Assembly (NCBI GenBank): GCA_013396915.1
Contig: VWZL01005057.1
Span: 434,001 to 498,000, forward strand
DNA from: Stercorarius parasiticus
Taxonomy: Eukaryota > Chordata > Aves > Charadriiformes > Stercorariidae
DNA: 64,000 nt
Reading direction: 5' to 3'
A program made the position numbers and the translations under genes. Shown here one piece after another: positions 26,650 to 40,162 of the stretch. The stretch's first letter is position 1. Every line of letters starts with the position of its first letter. Under the pieces are notes generated by a model, which saw only the letters and a list, made by a program, of their open reading frames with translations, did not search any database and had not been told where the DNA came from.

Positions 26650-26790
26650 AGGTGGCACGCTACTGCACAGCTCCCAGCTTGGTTTTAATTTGAAGGGGTG
26701 GGGCGTTAAGTGCTACAGTAAGTAATTCCTGTGGTGTGTTAGCAATTACAGTGCCATGCGCACTAACAGCACAAAAGCGAACGCAGGTCT
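26650..26790. other. CpG cluster in CpG-poor DNA
   Basis: About five CpGs occur within roughly 130 bases (GGCACGC, GGGCGTT, ATGCGCAC, AGCGAACGC), far denser than in the flanks. GTGTTAG and CTAACAG flank the middle as a loose inverted pair. The pattern fits a retained regulatory element, but it is too short for a CpG island. Confidence 0.3.
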
Positions 26791-27376
26791 GTCAGTGCTG
26801 AGCTGAGCCCATAGAAATGATAGTGTGATGAGACATCCAAGCCTTACTTGTGCTGCTTGAAGTTGTGTATGAGGAGATGACTGGCCTTTCCGTTAGACCT
26901 GGAGATACTTTCCCTAGTTCCCCAGTGAGTTTGACAATGAAATGCTAGCCAAGTTGCTCAGACTGTGCTATGAGGAAGAAGTGGGTTTACGTGATGAGAG
27001 ATAAAATCAGTAGGATTCAAAATGACAGTTTGAGATTTATTTCAGTAAATTCTCCTAAGCTTCTCAAGTTGTTGGATTCTGTGACCAATCTTGTTTCTGT
27101 TCAGTGCAAAATGCTCAAATCTGTCCTGGAATGAGTTAAAACCTTTCTGACTGCCAAGGCTTTGGGCATGGTGCCTGGCAGGAAACTCTCTCTGCTCAGG
27201 AACTGATAACAGTGAAGGATTTGCAAAAGAGAAGACAAAAGACTTAAATGCTGCTTCCTTGGCATCCTTTAAGAGAAAACCTCGGGGAAGAAGAGCAGCA
27301 CTGCAGATGTGAACAGAGATAAGGCTGTCCAGGTTAAACCTGCAGCTTCTTTATTAACACAGGAGTGCAGAAGCTG

Positions 27377-27395
27377 ATATATATATATATATATA
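27377..27395. repeat. (AT)n microsatellite
   Basis: Nineteen bases of uninterrupted AT dinucleotide. Confidence 0.9.
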
Positions 27396-30300
27396 GTATA
27401 GCTACATGAAAAGAGTGAGTACCACGGTACTGAGATGTGATCTTATTAATTTTCCTTTCTTAATAGGTTTGTTAGAACATGTTTCATGCTTTTGCTTGGC
27501 TACTCACTACCAGTATTGTCACGGCTTAGGTTGTTCACAGTAATGGAGATTCATGTGGGATAAAGTAAATGAAGCTGCTTTTCATTGCCATTATCATTAT
27601 TAAAAAGGCTTTTCAAAGTCAGATCTTGCTATCAGTGCCACAGATCAGCGCACCCCTAAAAAGTGATCAAAGAGCAGTGTCCTGGAGAATGTATTCATCC
27701 CTTATTGTGCCTGACCAAAGTACTGTTCTATTAACTGCTAATAAAAAAATGAATGTTTGGAATTGTCATTAGTAAGTCTCCTGCTTAATAGTGGTATTAA
27801 ACATACTGTGACTTTTTTTTTCCTCACTCTTTTGAATTTGTTTCTCTGCTGGCTTTAGTGAATATGGCTGCTGTGACTACAGCTACAGCCACTTTACTTG
27901 GTAGCTGCACTTGTTCTGGTTCTGACACTCGTGAATTTCTTGCACACTAGGAGTGGCTTCAAGGATTCCTTCAGATTGCAGATGATATCATTGTCTTGCT
28001 TTTATGCATCACAAGCTATATTTTCATTATGCGTGACTGCAATGATAGGAGTAATTATCTGATCTAGGCAGTGCCGTTTTTAAAAAAAGCACGTAGCTAG
28101 AGTCTGGCTATTTTTTCTACTATACACCTGATCACCCTGCCTCCAGATTACAGTGTTCCTCTTAATGTGAAAGGTTTCAGAGTTTTGCCACTTACTGTCA
28201 TATTTTTTCATTCACCTATTAGGTGTTGTGGTAAAAGCTTGCTTACTTCCATTTCGTAGTGTAGAACGCTATTTTTGTGTCATGTAGTCTACAGTTTCTG
28301 AGCAACTGCTGTATGGGTGGCTTTGCTACCTCCTACTCCAGTTCTAATACCTTGTGGTGTGTTACATTTCTGTGTGTGTGAGTGCTTGCTGGTCACTTGT
28401 CTAATTAACATCTCTTCATCGAGGCCTGATGAATACTTTCTCTGATGCCTGTTCAATTCTTATTTTTAGTGATTTTGCTTTGAGTTCAAACCCATTGAGA
28501 TTGTGCCCTTCAGTATGTCATCTCCATCTGCGAAAACAGTCTTTTCCTGCCTATTATACCCAGGTTACTCGCCTATTAATTGCCTCAGGAAGAACTTTTT
28601 TCTTCATGAAGAGGTATTTTGCTTTGGGAAAGGTTTAATACAGCTCTGCAACTGTCTGCTTTTTTTTCCCAGTGCATACTGGAAAATAAGCAGCTGTCTG
28701 GCTGCAGCCTGCTTACTTGCATGTGCACTAACAGTGCCCAACTTCCGTATTTCAAAGTTGATGCACAGCAGGTTTCTTGAGTTATTACTCAAGCTGTCAG
28801 TGGATTCTGTCTGTCTGACCGGTTGCTTTTATTCTTTAACACCATGTATTATCAAAATCTAGACTGTTAGCAGTAACAGAAATAGACACAAAAGAGGAGA
28901 AATCCCAGACCTTCTCTAACTTTGCTAAGTAGGAGCAATCATTTGTTTTTATACGTGTCTTTTAGAGACAGTGCATCTGGCAGTGCATAGCTATTACATG
29001 ATAGTCACAAATAATAAAGGTAAGAAGATTTCTTGCATCTTATCTTAAGGGTAGCCTGGATCAAACCTTATTTTTGTTTGAAATTGTTAGTAGAAGGGTT
29101 GTGTGATGATGTGACTCCAAATGTGATGTCTGTAAATTGTCATAGAAGATATGAGTGATGGATATGAGACATCTTAGGAGAAATCCTGTGGAAAACAAAG
29201 GGATATAGAGATGGTATGCTGAGTAAAAAGCCTGAAAGATACAATGAAGCAGGTGTTTGGTGTTGAGTTTGTGCTTTTCTCATAAAAAAACAAGTTAGGA
29301 GCAAATGTTTGTGTTTCAGTGAGGCACTCCCCCAGCCTGCTCTGAAACAGCAGTTTGCAGTCATGAGTCGAGTCAGTGCTCTGCCTTCTTGCAGTATAAC
29401 TAGCAATGGTTTGTAGAGCTCCAGTTCTAATAAATATTTACCACTCTAGCATATTCTGCTTTTTTCTCATCCTTTGATATCATGCCTTTCACTTAAGAGC
29501 GTCAAATTATTTATAAACAGATGTAATTATTTTTCCTCTTAAAGACAGGATGTGTAATGGCTTCCTATATAGCTGTGCTACTGAAGGACACCCAGATGAT
29601 AAAACCAGTCTCAGCTAAAACCACTTAGTGATTGCTAGTAGGTGCTTACTGTTAATTCACCAAGTTTGCTAGCTTTCTTTGAGGGCGGGGAAAAGGTCCT
29701 GGATTGAAAGAGTTAGGACACTGAATATTAATCCCATTTCATTTAGGAAATGTAATTGTGTTTCCTGAATCCTAATGGGATAAAGATGGGGAACCAGTGA
29801 TTAAATGTGAGGAAGACATGGCAGTTTGGCTGCAGAGTACGTATTGCTAGGGTTAATATATTCTAAAAGTAGCAATGGTACAATAGAAAACAATAGCTGA
29901 GTAATAGAGGAAACTTTGACCTAGAATCCCCCAGAAGTAGCTTTTTAAATTCAAATACGTTGGAGAAAAGCAGATACCAATGGCTTGGTGTTTAATACTC
30001 TGTGGAAATGGAGCTGGTGTCCCAATTTGCCAGAAATGCTGATCTAAAAGAACTGTTGGCTGTGACTTATGTCTTACTAAAAATCTCAGTAGATAAAATA
30101 AAGGATTTAAATATCTGAATTTTTTATATGCACAAGCATTTTCACTGATTTCTGTAGGATTGCTTGTTTGACATATCTATGAAGTTAATAGGTTGCACCT
30201 GTGGGATAAGGGCATACAGAACAGCATCCCAGAACAGCTTAGAGAATAGATAAAAAATGAATTATATACCCTGAACAGGCCTGGAAAGAGAACTAGCCCA

Positions 30301-33084
30301 GACAGTACTACATCCATTGCCCAGTTTCTCTATCCTATGACTTGAAGATGTGGTTTCCAAGGCTGTCAGCTGTCTCTCTCTCATGTGCAGTATATTCATT
30401 TTCCAACAATGATAATACCATCTGTGAAACAAACTGGGAACTTTGAGTTCAATGGGGGAAGATGGAAAAAAAGTATCTGACCTAGAAATGAGAGAATGGA
30501 AGCACATGTCCAAACAGCAAGTTGAGAAGGTGTTTAGGAGCTGGATGAAGAAGAAAGAACACTAAAAAAATCATGTTTCTACTAACTTAATTTTTTACTA
30601 TTTTTACCAAACTGATAACCTCTGTTATTTTGGTTTGTGAATTTGGTCTGTAACACAAACTCAATTGAAGTGTTATACAAATGGACAATAGCTGAAATTT
30701 GGTGTTTGGACATATTAAGAATTGTGTTGATTTTTTTATAAGCTCCCATTTAGTTCAAATTTAAACTTCTGTGCACAATGTGTCTTCTACCCTGTGCGTT
30801 TTCAGATTGGCCAACTTGCTGCATCTCATTCTTTTTCCTTCCACCATTTGAGTGTGGTGATATGTATGCCCAGATTTGAGCTAGTTTTCACTGGGGAGTT
30901 ATAACATGAATGTCAGACCCACAACAGTGCCTTTGTTTCTTCCTCCCATTACTCTTTATAGTTAAATTCCTGGAAGCCCTTATGAGTGTGAGCCACAAAT
31001 ATTTAAGGGATGTTTCTTTCATACGTACAAACATCTCCTCATGGATTGCAGAATCATAGTTTTACAGTAAGAAAGGAAAAAAAAATATCAGTTTTCTAGA
31101 TGGTCCTGTTGTGTTCAGTTCTAGTGGTCTTCTGTCTTGCCTTTGTTCCATTGAATTTCACAAATTTTGAGGTTTCATTTCTTAAATCTTTGAAGTTAGT
31201 TGCCAATGCTAAGATGATTCAGCTTTATTTCATTTCTACTATCAAGAACTGCTGGGAGAATAAAAGAAGGTGTAAGAATTGTTCTGCCTTGAAACTGTAC
31301 TAATACGTATTCATAACCAAATGCTCCCAAGCTTTGGTCACATCTCATTAAAGCTGTGGTTGCACAATAATTTAGTAGGTGGCAGGGATGTCACTTAGCA
31401 AAATATCCTTGTAACAGCTCTTTGCCGTCACTCCCATCTCCATTTCAAGAAGGCCTGGCTTTTCCTCTAGAGAGGAGTTGGACAGGAAACTTGGCAACAT
31501 AATCCAAGGATATATTGCATTTTTACAACAAAGAGTTACTAATAAATTGTTTTAGGGAACAAAATACTTAGCTTTTAGTTTCTGAACTTCAGATGACAAT
31601 CAACTGTCCTTATAAACAGCAACATACTTTCCAGTTTGAAGAAGCTGAATTTGCTGTGCAGCTCTAAGTTTCACAGCCAACACAATGCTTCAGTTTCAAA
31701 TAGATTATTATTTTTTCTTAACACAAAATACTGTTTCTGCTGTTTTATCTTAGTATTTATAGGTTGAATAGCGATGCCCAGAAAAATAATTTCTCTTTGG
31801 GATGAATTCCACTGATGCAGGAGAGAGTGGCAACAATAATTGATATATTATATACTTTGAACCAACGAGCTCTCTTTTTTCATGAAGGCTACTGTTCAAC
31901 AAAGTGGCTGAGGTAAAGCATGCCTTTTTGATTGAGTGATGTATTATACTTCTACATATGCCTGAATACGTTACTATAAAGTATTACATTTGTTTTGTAC
32001 TACGTAGCTTCAGTGACCTCAAGGGTAACAGAATATCTATGTTAAGTATATGTTTAAAGTGCATTAAGCATGATCTTAAGAGTTTGACAGGCAACAATAT
32101 AGTGGTAAGCAAAGTATGTGGTGCTGTGGTTCATTGAGTCCTAATTGTTTAAAACTGTTATTGATCAGACAACATAAAAACTCTGCTGTGGTTCTGTTAA
32201 TAAATATTGGAGACTATGGGTTCGGTTGTTAAACAATCTCTTGAAATCCTTCTTCTGAAGTTCAGATAAAGCAAAGGGTAAGAAAGGAGTTAGGCTGAAA
32301 GTAACTAAGAGAAATGAGTAGTTTCAAGAAATAATGGCAAAAGAAAGAAGCATCTTGGGGAGCTAGAGGGGGGATGACAGTGGGAATCTGAGCTTTTGGA
32401 GCAATGTATCAGCATAGCTCCACTGACTTCGATGATGCTGAACTGGTTTTCCATCGGTTACAGATAAGAGATTTATCAGTGGTTGCTAAAATAGTTCAGT
32501 TTGCTAAACCACTTCCTTCCAGATTATTTGTCTCTGTATGTGTGTTGCTATAAATAACTCCAGGTCAAGTGTAACTTGACTTATTTTTGAGTCTTTAGGT
32601 TTGTGTGTCAGAGAGATACTTTCCTATATTCATGGCTTTTCATGTTAATGAACGTTTAATTTTATATTATTTCTTGGATAACTATTTCTTGAATAACTAA
32701 AACATTCTGTCATATTCTTCCTTGAACAATGAATTAATTGTGCAATATTTTTGCATTGATACAATGGCAAGAATCCTCTGCTGCTTCAGCCTGAATAGAC
32801 TAGGATGGTTTATTAGGAATATTGTGGGGTGGTGGAAATATTGTCCAATATTAGCATTAAGTAGGCATTTACTCATAGAAATAACACTGACATTTCTGTG
32901 TGGGCTTCTTCAGCTACCCACCTCTGAAGTATCTCGTGCAGCTCATTAATTCAGAAGCCTTGTACATTTTGGAAAGAGAAAGGCTCCTCTAAAAAGGCTT
33001 TCAGTATTACTCCAGGGAAACAAACTTCATGATTTAGATACCAGAATAAAGGTGGCCATGCCACTAGCATGACAGGAGAATGAG

Positions 33085-33795
33085 GATAGCTGGGAGACAG
33101 CATGAGAAGGGAGGATCTGGTACTTCCCCTGAGAAAGTTAGTGATAATGGGAGAACATCCTAAATGCCTGCGCACAAATGCATGCAATGCAAGGAGCAAA
33201 CAAAAGGAATCGGGAATCTGTGCACGGTTGCAGAGCTATGATCTCATTGAGGTTATAGAGATGTGGAGATACGGCTCATGTGGCTGAAGTGCTGTTAATG
33301 GACGGACACGGCCTTTTGGGAAAGGCAGCTATGCCTGCTGCTGAGAGGGGTGGGCAAGTGATTTAGCAGCAACAGATGCAGAGATAGTAAGTAATCATTG
33401 CAGCTATTTGAGCATGCTGAGAGATGGATGATGTCCTTGCAAGGTCACTATCGTCTTTGGAATTTTTGGAGGTCAGAGGAGGTTTCCGATGACCAGAGAA
33501 AGGCAAACATTGGAAGGTGTAGAGAAGATGGAGCCAGGCTCTGCCTAGAGGTGCACAGGCAACATACACAAGTCAGAAAATGGGAAATTCAGACAGAATA
33601 TCCTAAAAATTCTTTTCACCCTAGGGGTGGTCAGTACTGGAACAAGGCTGCCCAGAAAGGCTGTTGAGTCTCCATCCTTGGAGAGATATTCCACTGGACG
33701 TGGTTCTTGGCAGTCCGCTCTAGTTGAACTTTGCTGTAGAAGACCATTGGGCATCTCTCCTAATCTAAATCATTCTATGCTTCTACGATGTGCAG
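33085..33795 (+). mobile_element. Internally deleted CR1 LINE
   Basis: Three separate parts of a CR1 element follow one another in the right order on the plus strand. First, 33085-33340 matches the start of ORF2. Second, about 33410-33513 matches the segment just ahead of the reverse transcriptase core, with GATGTCCTTGCAAGGTCACT and then GGAGGTCAGAGGAGGT. Third, 33514-33795 matches the C-terminal end of ORF2 and the 3' end, from GATGGAGCCAGGCTCTGCC to CATTCTATGCTTCTACGATG. Most of the endonuclease and the whole reverse transcriptase core, about two kilobases in a full element, are missing. The copy is noncoding. It may be one insertion with internal deletions or a small non-autonomous subfamily. 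Confidence 0.8.
33143..33287 (+). pseudogene. CR1 ORF2 endonuclease N-terminal fragment
   Basis: In CR1 elements ORF2 begins with an apurinic-type endonuclease that nicks target DNA. The frame here keeps the early part of that domain: the NARS motif followed by a segment ending LQSYDLIEV and then a decayed version of the conserved 'TETWW' motif (IEMWR). The catalytic glutamate lies in that motif; the residue here is E, but its neighbours have changed. A TGA at 33285-33287 ends the frame, and the rest of the domain is deleted. It is a dead fragment inside the element. Confidence 0.65.
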
Positions 33796-36463
33796 TGGCA
33801 TGGGCAAATAAAGCTTCACTGTTGAGCTTTTTTTTCTTTTTTCTTTTAAATCATTGTTGTAATGATCTTCAGTATACTCTGTACTTAGACTCCATACACA
33901 ATCTTTTGAACAAGAGTATTTATGTTTCATTCTAAAGCTCTTGTTGAATCAAGAGGATTAATATTTGGGGATTTATTAGTCTCCAGTTTAGCTGAATTCA
34001 GTAAATCTGTCTCTGGGCTGCCAAAGTGTTAGTGCTAACCATTTTACGATGGATATAATGATGACAGCATCGAATCTTTTTTCTTTAATATTGAGGAAGT
34101 ATTGAAGAAGTTAAATAGACAATGCAAAAATATAACTGGAGTTTGGAAGTGATTGTAATGGAAGAAAAATGAACTAATGCCAGCAAGCTTTTTGATGTAA
34201 CAGTCATTTTACAAACAAGATGACATAAACCTCATTAGAGAGAGAACTAGCACAGAAATGTTTTTATGCACATGAAATTCCCCCCATAGCAGTTAGAACC
34301 AAAAGCTAAAAATGCAGAGATTTACAAGTTACATTATCTCACAAAGTGCTGCTTCAAACTATAGCACGCCAGATCGTCCAGCCGTTATTGAGTAGGAGAT
34401 TAAAATGGCAAAGTTTAAAGTGATTTAATTTTAATAATAGGTAAATCAAATAAGATTGAGGGAACAGATACAGAATCAAGGAGAAGCAGCACAACTGAAC
34501 ATATGGTCAGCTGTCTTCTGATTATTATTTAGAAATTACTCTGTTTTGGATGGATTTTGTTGTATAAACTCGCTACCATAATGTTTGGATTAGTCAAAAA
34601 GTGAATCCTCGATGGTAACTGTGATACACTAATGTATCCCTTGTTTGCTAAAGTATATTTAGAATGGAGTATTGTCATTACACATATTTTTAGAACAAAA
34701 AAAAATGTATGAAGGTGTGGGGTATTTTTTACAGATGCCATGGTGTTTGAAAAGCAGTTGTGATTTTTGTGATTAGGTTTTTTGTCAGTTTACGTGACTT
34801 GGTAGATATTTGCTGTAGTTGTCTGGTGTGTAATTGAGGAGTGCAGATGATGTGAATATGTTCACAATGTAATGATTACAAACTCATACCAATGCAAGGC
34901 TTACGTTGGTTTAAAATTAGAGGAAAAGCTATTTTAAGTTTTTCAGTATTAGAGCTATTTTGTTCATTTCGGCATAGTTTGAATTGCTAGTCTTTGAAAC
35001 AGCAGTTGTTGCTGATTACTGACATTAAATGCTACCTTCAGAAAATGTGTTGTTTTTTTCTCTAAAGTACAATCAAGATGCATAAAAATAATAATTACAT
35101 AGATCAAAAAGAAAAGTGCATATTTTTCTCCCAATGTAGAGGCATAGGAAAATAATGGCTTCATGCTCTGAACTAAAAAAATCAGCACTCAAGTGGGTAG
35201 GAAACTTTCCTATTAATTCATAATCAAATGGTGCCTAACTTACCTAATTTTAAATGATTATTCAACAAACACCACGACTAATCTTTTCTTAGATCTTTGG
35301 AATTTTTTCTTTTCAGGAGACGGCAACTTTGTCTTATTATCTCTGTCTTAAAATAATGCAAGACTGTGTGAACTTCTTGATTTGATTTTGCAGTAACTGT
35401 ATAACTCAAATTAGCTTTTACTTCAGAGATTAGAGGTTTCGTGAGGCTGGATTTTAAATTCTGACCATCACACCTACTTTTAAAAAAAGGTCTGTCTTCT
35501 AGTAGACTCTTAAAAATTTTGAGCTAAGGAACATCAAAAACACTGGGTCTCCAGGAAATTTGTTTTCCTTGTCCATTTAAGTCAGTTACAATCTCTAGAA
35601 TTAAGTATATTGTGGCATTATAAAGCTAGTGACATCTAATTTTGCTAAGTGCATATCAAAACTGTAGAAATAAAAAGGGTAATTTACACAACTTGAAGTG
35701 GCTCATAAAATGCATAGTAGTGAAGCTGCGTGGAAGAACAAATAAATTTCATCTGACAGAAAAAGGGGTAGGATACTGAATTTGTTGAGTGAGACTTGAT
35801 GGGAGCAGTTCTGACTCTTCCATACTCTTTCCTCATTTCCTGTGACTCTTCTGAAATTCTACTAAAAGAAAAATATTGTGATAGTAGGCATGCAACTTGG
35901 GTGGTTTAGGATACACTTCTCTATACAGGAGATTCAATTTTACCTGGTCTTCCACTGAGTAAACTATTTTAGTAGTTTAATTTAAAGACTTTGTGTAATT
36001 GTGATGGTTGGTCTCATCAACGATACGATTGAATTTGGAAGTAGAGTTGGATTAAAAAATTGAGTTGAAGAGAAGATTCAGCAGCATTAACGCAATATGT
36101 CTGTAGAGATTTAGATAGAACTTTCATTATACTTATTTTGTTGTCCATGAATGCTACATCATCTTTCAGAGGCATGGGAGCTTTTTGCAAAGCCCCTTCC
36201 TTTCATCAGCCATTTTCCTAATCATGACTAGGCTGAATAAGCCGGTTGCTTTTCTAGAGTTAAGGTGGAAGTTAATTTCAATGACTTCCTCTGTTTTTAC
36301 TATGTGTATTTTAATTTCCCAGCTGTTTAATTCTAGAAATTGACTTATATGGAGAGGCAGGTGAAAAAAAATGGTTTTTTTTCTCAGAATGGATAAATCT
36401 GAAGTTACATACACAGAAACTAGGAGTTTCATCTGACCTAGCTTTAGGAGTTTATGTACTAGA
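33796..36463. other. AT-rich unique DNA, no gene
   Basis: Nothing recognised. Short open frames only, and no notable inverted repeat. Confidence 0.6.
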
Positions 36464-36602
36464 TAGAATCATAGAATGGTTAGAGTTGGAAGGGAACTTA
36501 CAGATCATCTAGTGCCAACTCCCCTGCCGTGGGTAGGGACACCTTCCACTAGACCAGGTTGCTCAAAGCCCCATCCAGCCTGACATTGAACACTTCGAGA
36601 TA
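36464..36602 (-). mobile_element. CR1 LINE, 3' end fragment
   Basis: The plus strand begins TAGAATCATAGAATGG, two copies of the 8-bp unit that ends CR1 elements, seen in reverse complement. It continues with AGAGTTGGAAGGGAACTTA and then the reverse complement of the family's 3' region (GATCATCTAGTGCCAACTCC, GACACCTTCCACTAGACCAG, AGCCCCATCCAGCCTG). The copy is 5' truncated near 36602. It retains the typical 3' end and is less diverged than the one at 8866. Confidence 0.93.
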
Positions 36603-38105
36603 TCTTTGTTTGTCTAAATATACTAGCTGATGACAAGAAACAGGCCGGTTTAGAGCATGGGTTATTTTAAATGTCTGCTTTCCACTGGTTCCTTGTTTAT
36701 TTTCCTTTTAAAATGTGTACTATTTTCTTAGACGACATTTAAATAATACACCTTGGGATGAGTTAGCTGTAGAAGCAGAAATATACAGAAGAGCTAGTTG
36801 AAAAGATAAATGAGAAATATGATGAAAATTATAACAAAATATTTTGAGCAAGGATATGTATGCCGGCTTGAAATGCTTTGAAATAGAATAAAGCACCAAA
36901 TGGCAATAAAACCCTGTCACTGCACTAAATTTGTTCAGAAATTCTATTAACTAGGGAAACTTTAAATAAAAAGATAAAGCTTAAAAATTGGAAGGAAACT
37001 TTTAAAGACAGTTTGTGGGTTTATTAAAGTTCAATCATGAACCAATTAATGTAAGAAAGGTACAAGCTGTTTTTATTTTATTTGATAAAGCATCTAGCAT
37101 TATGTTCACCCTCAGGGCACAATAGCATGACAGGCTGCTTTGTTCACCATAAAGCTTGCTTTTTCTCTCTGCTTTTACAACCTGTCATTAAAATGCTTGC
37201 AGCACCAGCCTGTTTTTAACAAAGTCAGTTTACAAACAGCTAGCAGTACAATTCAATGGTTGCTTCCACCTGCGAAGCCGAAAGACAAACAATACATTAT
37301 TTTCTTAAAATCAGTGCTTTGGAGTTAAGATAACTATTTCTTTGTACTAGTAGAGTTCACGAGGGGATAGTGTAATTAGAAACAATAAGGAAATTGTTTG
37401 GGTTACGGTTTTGGATTTAGACTTGAATTAGACTTTCAAATGTCCGTCCTATCATAATTTTTCTTTAGAAGAAAAAGAATTAAGTAATCTATCCCCTAAC
37501 ACCTACTATTAATTTTTGTTATTAATTGTTTGCAGAACTATCTTTTTAGCACAAGACTGTGTTTAACTTTCCTCTGAAAATACAATTAATTTATAATTAT
37601 GTATTATGGTATGAAAATTCAGCGAATACAAAGATCTTCAGTAATTCTTATAAGAAACTGGGGGGAAGTAAAATTTTTGATCCACTGCAATTACCAAATT
37701 ATAGTCCTTCCACAGTGAATGTCGTTTTACTAAACTGGGGGTTGTTTCATTTGCGGGAACTTAGAATTTCTCAGGGGAAGTAGATTTTTTAGTAACACTT
37801 CTGACAGACTTAGCAAATGAAGAATTTATGAAAAGTCAAATTTATGTTGGAACTTTTAAGCTCAATAGAAACCCTTCTCCTCAGTGGCTAAAATAAGGTT
37901 TCCACTGATGGTAGTTTCATCTGCAAATGCATGCAAGAGGCAGTAGTGAAGAACACTGCACCTCTCCACTTTCAGCTCCTGATTTCCCTGATGATAGGAA
38001 GTCATAATTCTTCACCTGAAGGATAATACAGCTCAGATCTTGAAAATACCAGAATGTTCTTTGTCCTAGGATATGTCCATTGATGAGCTGCATATCTTGA
38101 GGTAC

Positions 38106-38282
38106 CTATTTTTTGTTTGAGTAAGATCTGTCTTTAAAATGAGTCTCCCCAAAATAAACATCTTCATTTACTGTGTACAATGCTCGTAGTGTCTGTTTTT
38201 CATCGGCTTCCTCATGCCTCATGGCAGAATTACTGTATTCTGGTTCTGAACAATACAAAATAGATTTAGTTTCTTCCTTGAT
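38106..38282 (-). other. Candidate last exon, unrecognised protein
   Basis: On the minus strand an acceptor-like site (CTATTTACAG just before 38282) opens 58 codons that end in TAG at 38106-38108. The peptide is charged, rich in E, K, Y and S, starts IKEETKSILY and ends RSYSNKK, and looks like a soluble or cytoplasmic tail with tyrosine motifs (ALYTV, DVYFGE). I do not recognise it. It enters in phase 0, matching the donor of the segment at 52657-52698. The frame also stays open upstream of the acceptor, so the site may be chance. Confidence 0.25.
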
Positions 38283-40135
38283 CTGTAAATAGAACCAGTG
38301 TGTATTGATGAAGTGAAAAAGAAAGATATGTAAGAGAAGGACTTGTACATTCATTTAATATTTGAAGGTAGGTGACAGTTTATGGATAAGAATTGTGGAT
38401 ATGCAAAAAGTAGTGATGATGGGTTCAGCCCTTAGGTTTGAGTTTTTACTTGGTGCTTAGTGTGTTGGAGCCATATATAGTATTTTAAGATTTATTGTGA
38501 AGAAATTTGACATTTTTAATGACTGTAACGTGCTATTCCTAGACTACCAATGAGTTCTATGTATCCTAGTGACCTATTAGCAAGGTTTATAAAAAAACTC
38601 CACATTTTGTGTGACATAGCAAATCCTTTTGTTATTCATACTTTGACACAACCAGTAAATCAATGTGTAGTTCAGAATTACACTTGGAAAAAATCAGAGC
38701 AACTATGTGAAGCAACTATTTGAGACAACAAAGGAGCCAATAGCAACTGTATTAAAACAATCTGATTAGAATGATACTGCAGACAGCTAATTTAGCAAGT
38801 GACAGTTTGGGTGTATAGGGTCAAAGATTAATAAGTGAGATTGTTACGGGGTAGGAGAAAGTTGGTTTTAATTAAAACATTATATTTCTAAAAGAGTTGT
38901 GAAATGCGTGGAGAGTTTGAGTACCCACAGTGCTTCATATCTATGGAATTCTTGGTACAGGCTGCAGATTACAGTGAATACAATGAAGTTTTAAATATTA
39001 TCAGTTTTCTGGTAATAGTACAAAAGTATAATTATTCCTTTCAAAATCTACCTGGCAAAAAGACAGCAGAAAATGCCAAGCTTACAAAGAGTGGACTACT
39101 TTCTGATTAAGGCAGATTATTCATTATTGCTTGACAGACCTTCAGACCTTGATAAACTGGAGGTTTCGGACATCTAAATTATATGATTAAATAATTTAGT
39201 TAGGCCTTTAATTTCTTTACCTGTTCACTAGAGATGAACGAGTTGAGATGCTTTATCTAAGATCAAGAAGGATGGAGAAACCAGGCAGGTCACTGTTAAA
39301 AAGTAATTTCTGGTCTAGAAGAGCACTATTGATAGTTGTGACAAAGTATTTCCACATGTGTTTCAAAGGAAGAAGAGCAGAATTGTCTAATTCTGCACAG
39401 ATCAAATTTGATACCTGATAGTATACCTTAGTCAATAAAGAAGTGCATTCCCAGTATTCAGATGATCTTTGGATAGTTTTGGCAGTAATTTGTGTATGTT
39501 CCCAAGCAGAGTTTGGCTAATTAGGAAGTTTTCATTGACAGTAGTTTAGGATAAAGTGCAATTAACAGATACTGTAAAGATCTCCAGACCAGTTAGTGTA
39601 TATCTAAGGAGTTTACATTTATAAGAAATGCAAGCACGTTAAAGACTGAAAAAGCAAATTTATGATACATGATGACCCATTTAATTTATCCAGGAATGTG
39701 TTAGTGATTTTTTTATTGTAACATCTTCACTGCATAGTATGCCAGATTCAATACAATTATTTTCTCAAGATAATTAGGTTATTTTTTGATTGGTTTCATT
39801 ATCTCTGGCTTGTTTCTCCTTCAATCAGAGGGCATGTGGACAAGACTGAGGTTTCTCCTAGTCACTTTTTCATTCTCCTTTTCTCTATATCTTCTACAAG
39901 AAATGTAAAGTGCTTTGCCAAATGCATGTTGTTTTCCTGAAGTATTTTTCCCTTCACCTATTTTTAATTTTGTACAAGAACAATTGCATTCTTTTCCTCA
40001 AAGACTAAACTTGTTGCAAATATTCTCTGATTACTTTAGCTGTCGTCTTGATAATCTCAACTCCAGAACAGTAGTAAGAAATAAATACATGAAATACAGT
40101 CCTCTTTCTTGCACAAAGAAAATCTCAAAGATAAA

Positions 40136-40162
40136 TGGTGGTGTGGGGGGGAAACACCACCA
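40136..40162. other. Hairpin with a G7 loop
   Basis: TGGTGGTGT (40136-40144) and ACACCACCA (40154-40162) pair perfectly around a loop of seven G and two A. The right side runs on into an A/C-rich tract. It may have arisen from simple-sequence growth. Confidence 0.45.

Larger units (their letters stand above)
22481..33084. other. AT-rich unique DNA, no gene
   Basis: No named repeat or confident gene. Notable items are a small CpG cluster at 26650-26790, an AT dinucleotide run at 27377-27395 and a 119-codon plus-strand frame at 28503-28862 with a hydrophobic, leucine- and cysteine-rich peptide that I do not recognise and regard as chance. A GGTTCAAATCC word at 24412 resembles a tRNA B box, but no tRNA fold surrounds it. 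Confidence 0.55.

Noticed and set aside
28503..28862. 119-codon plus-strand frame with hydrophobic segments
   Set aside because: Hydrophobic composition follows from T-rich sequence; no known family and no support for expression.
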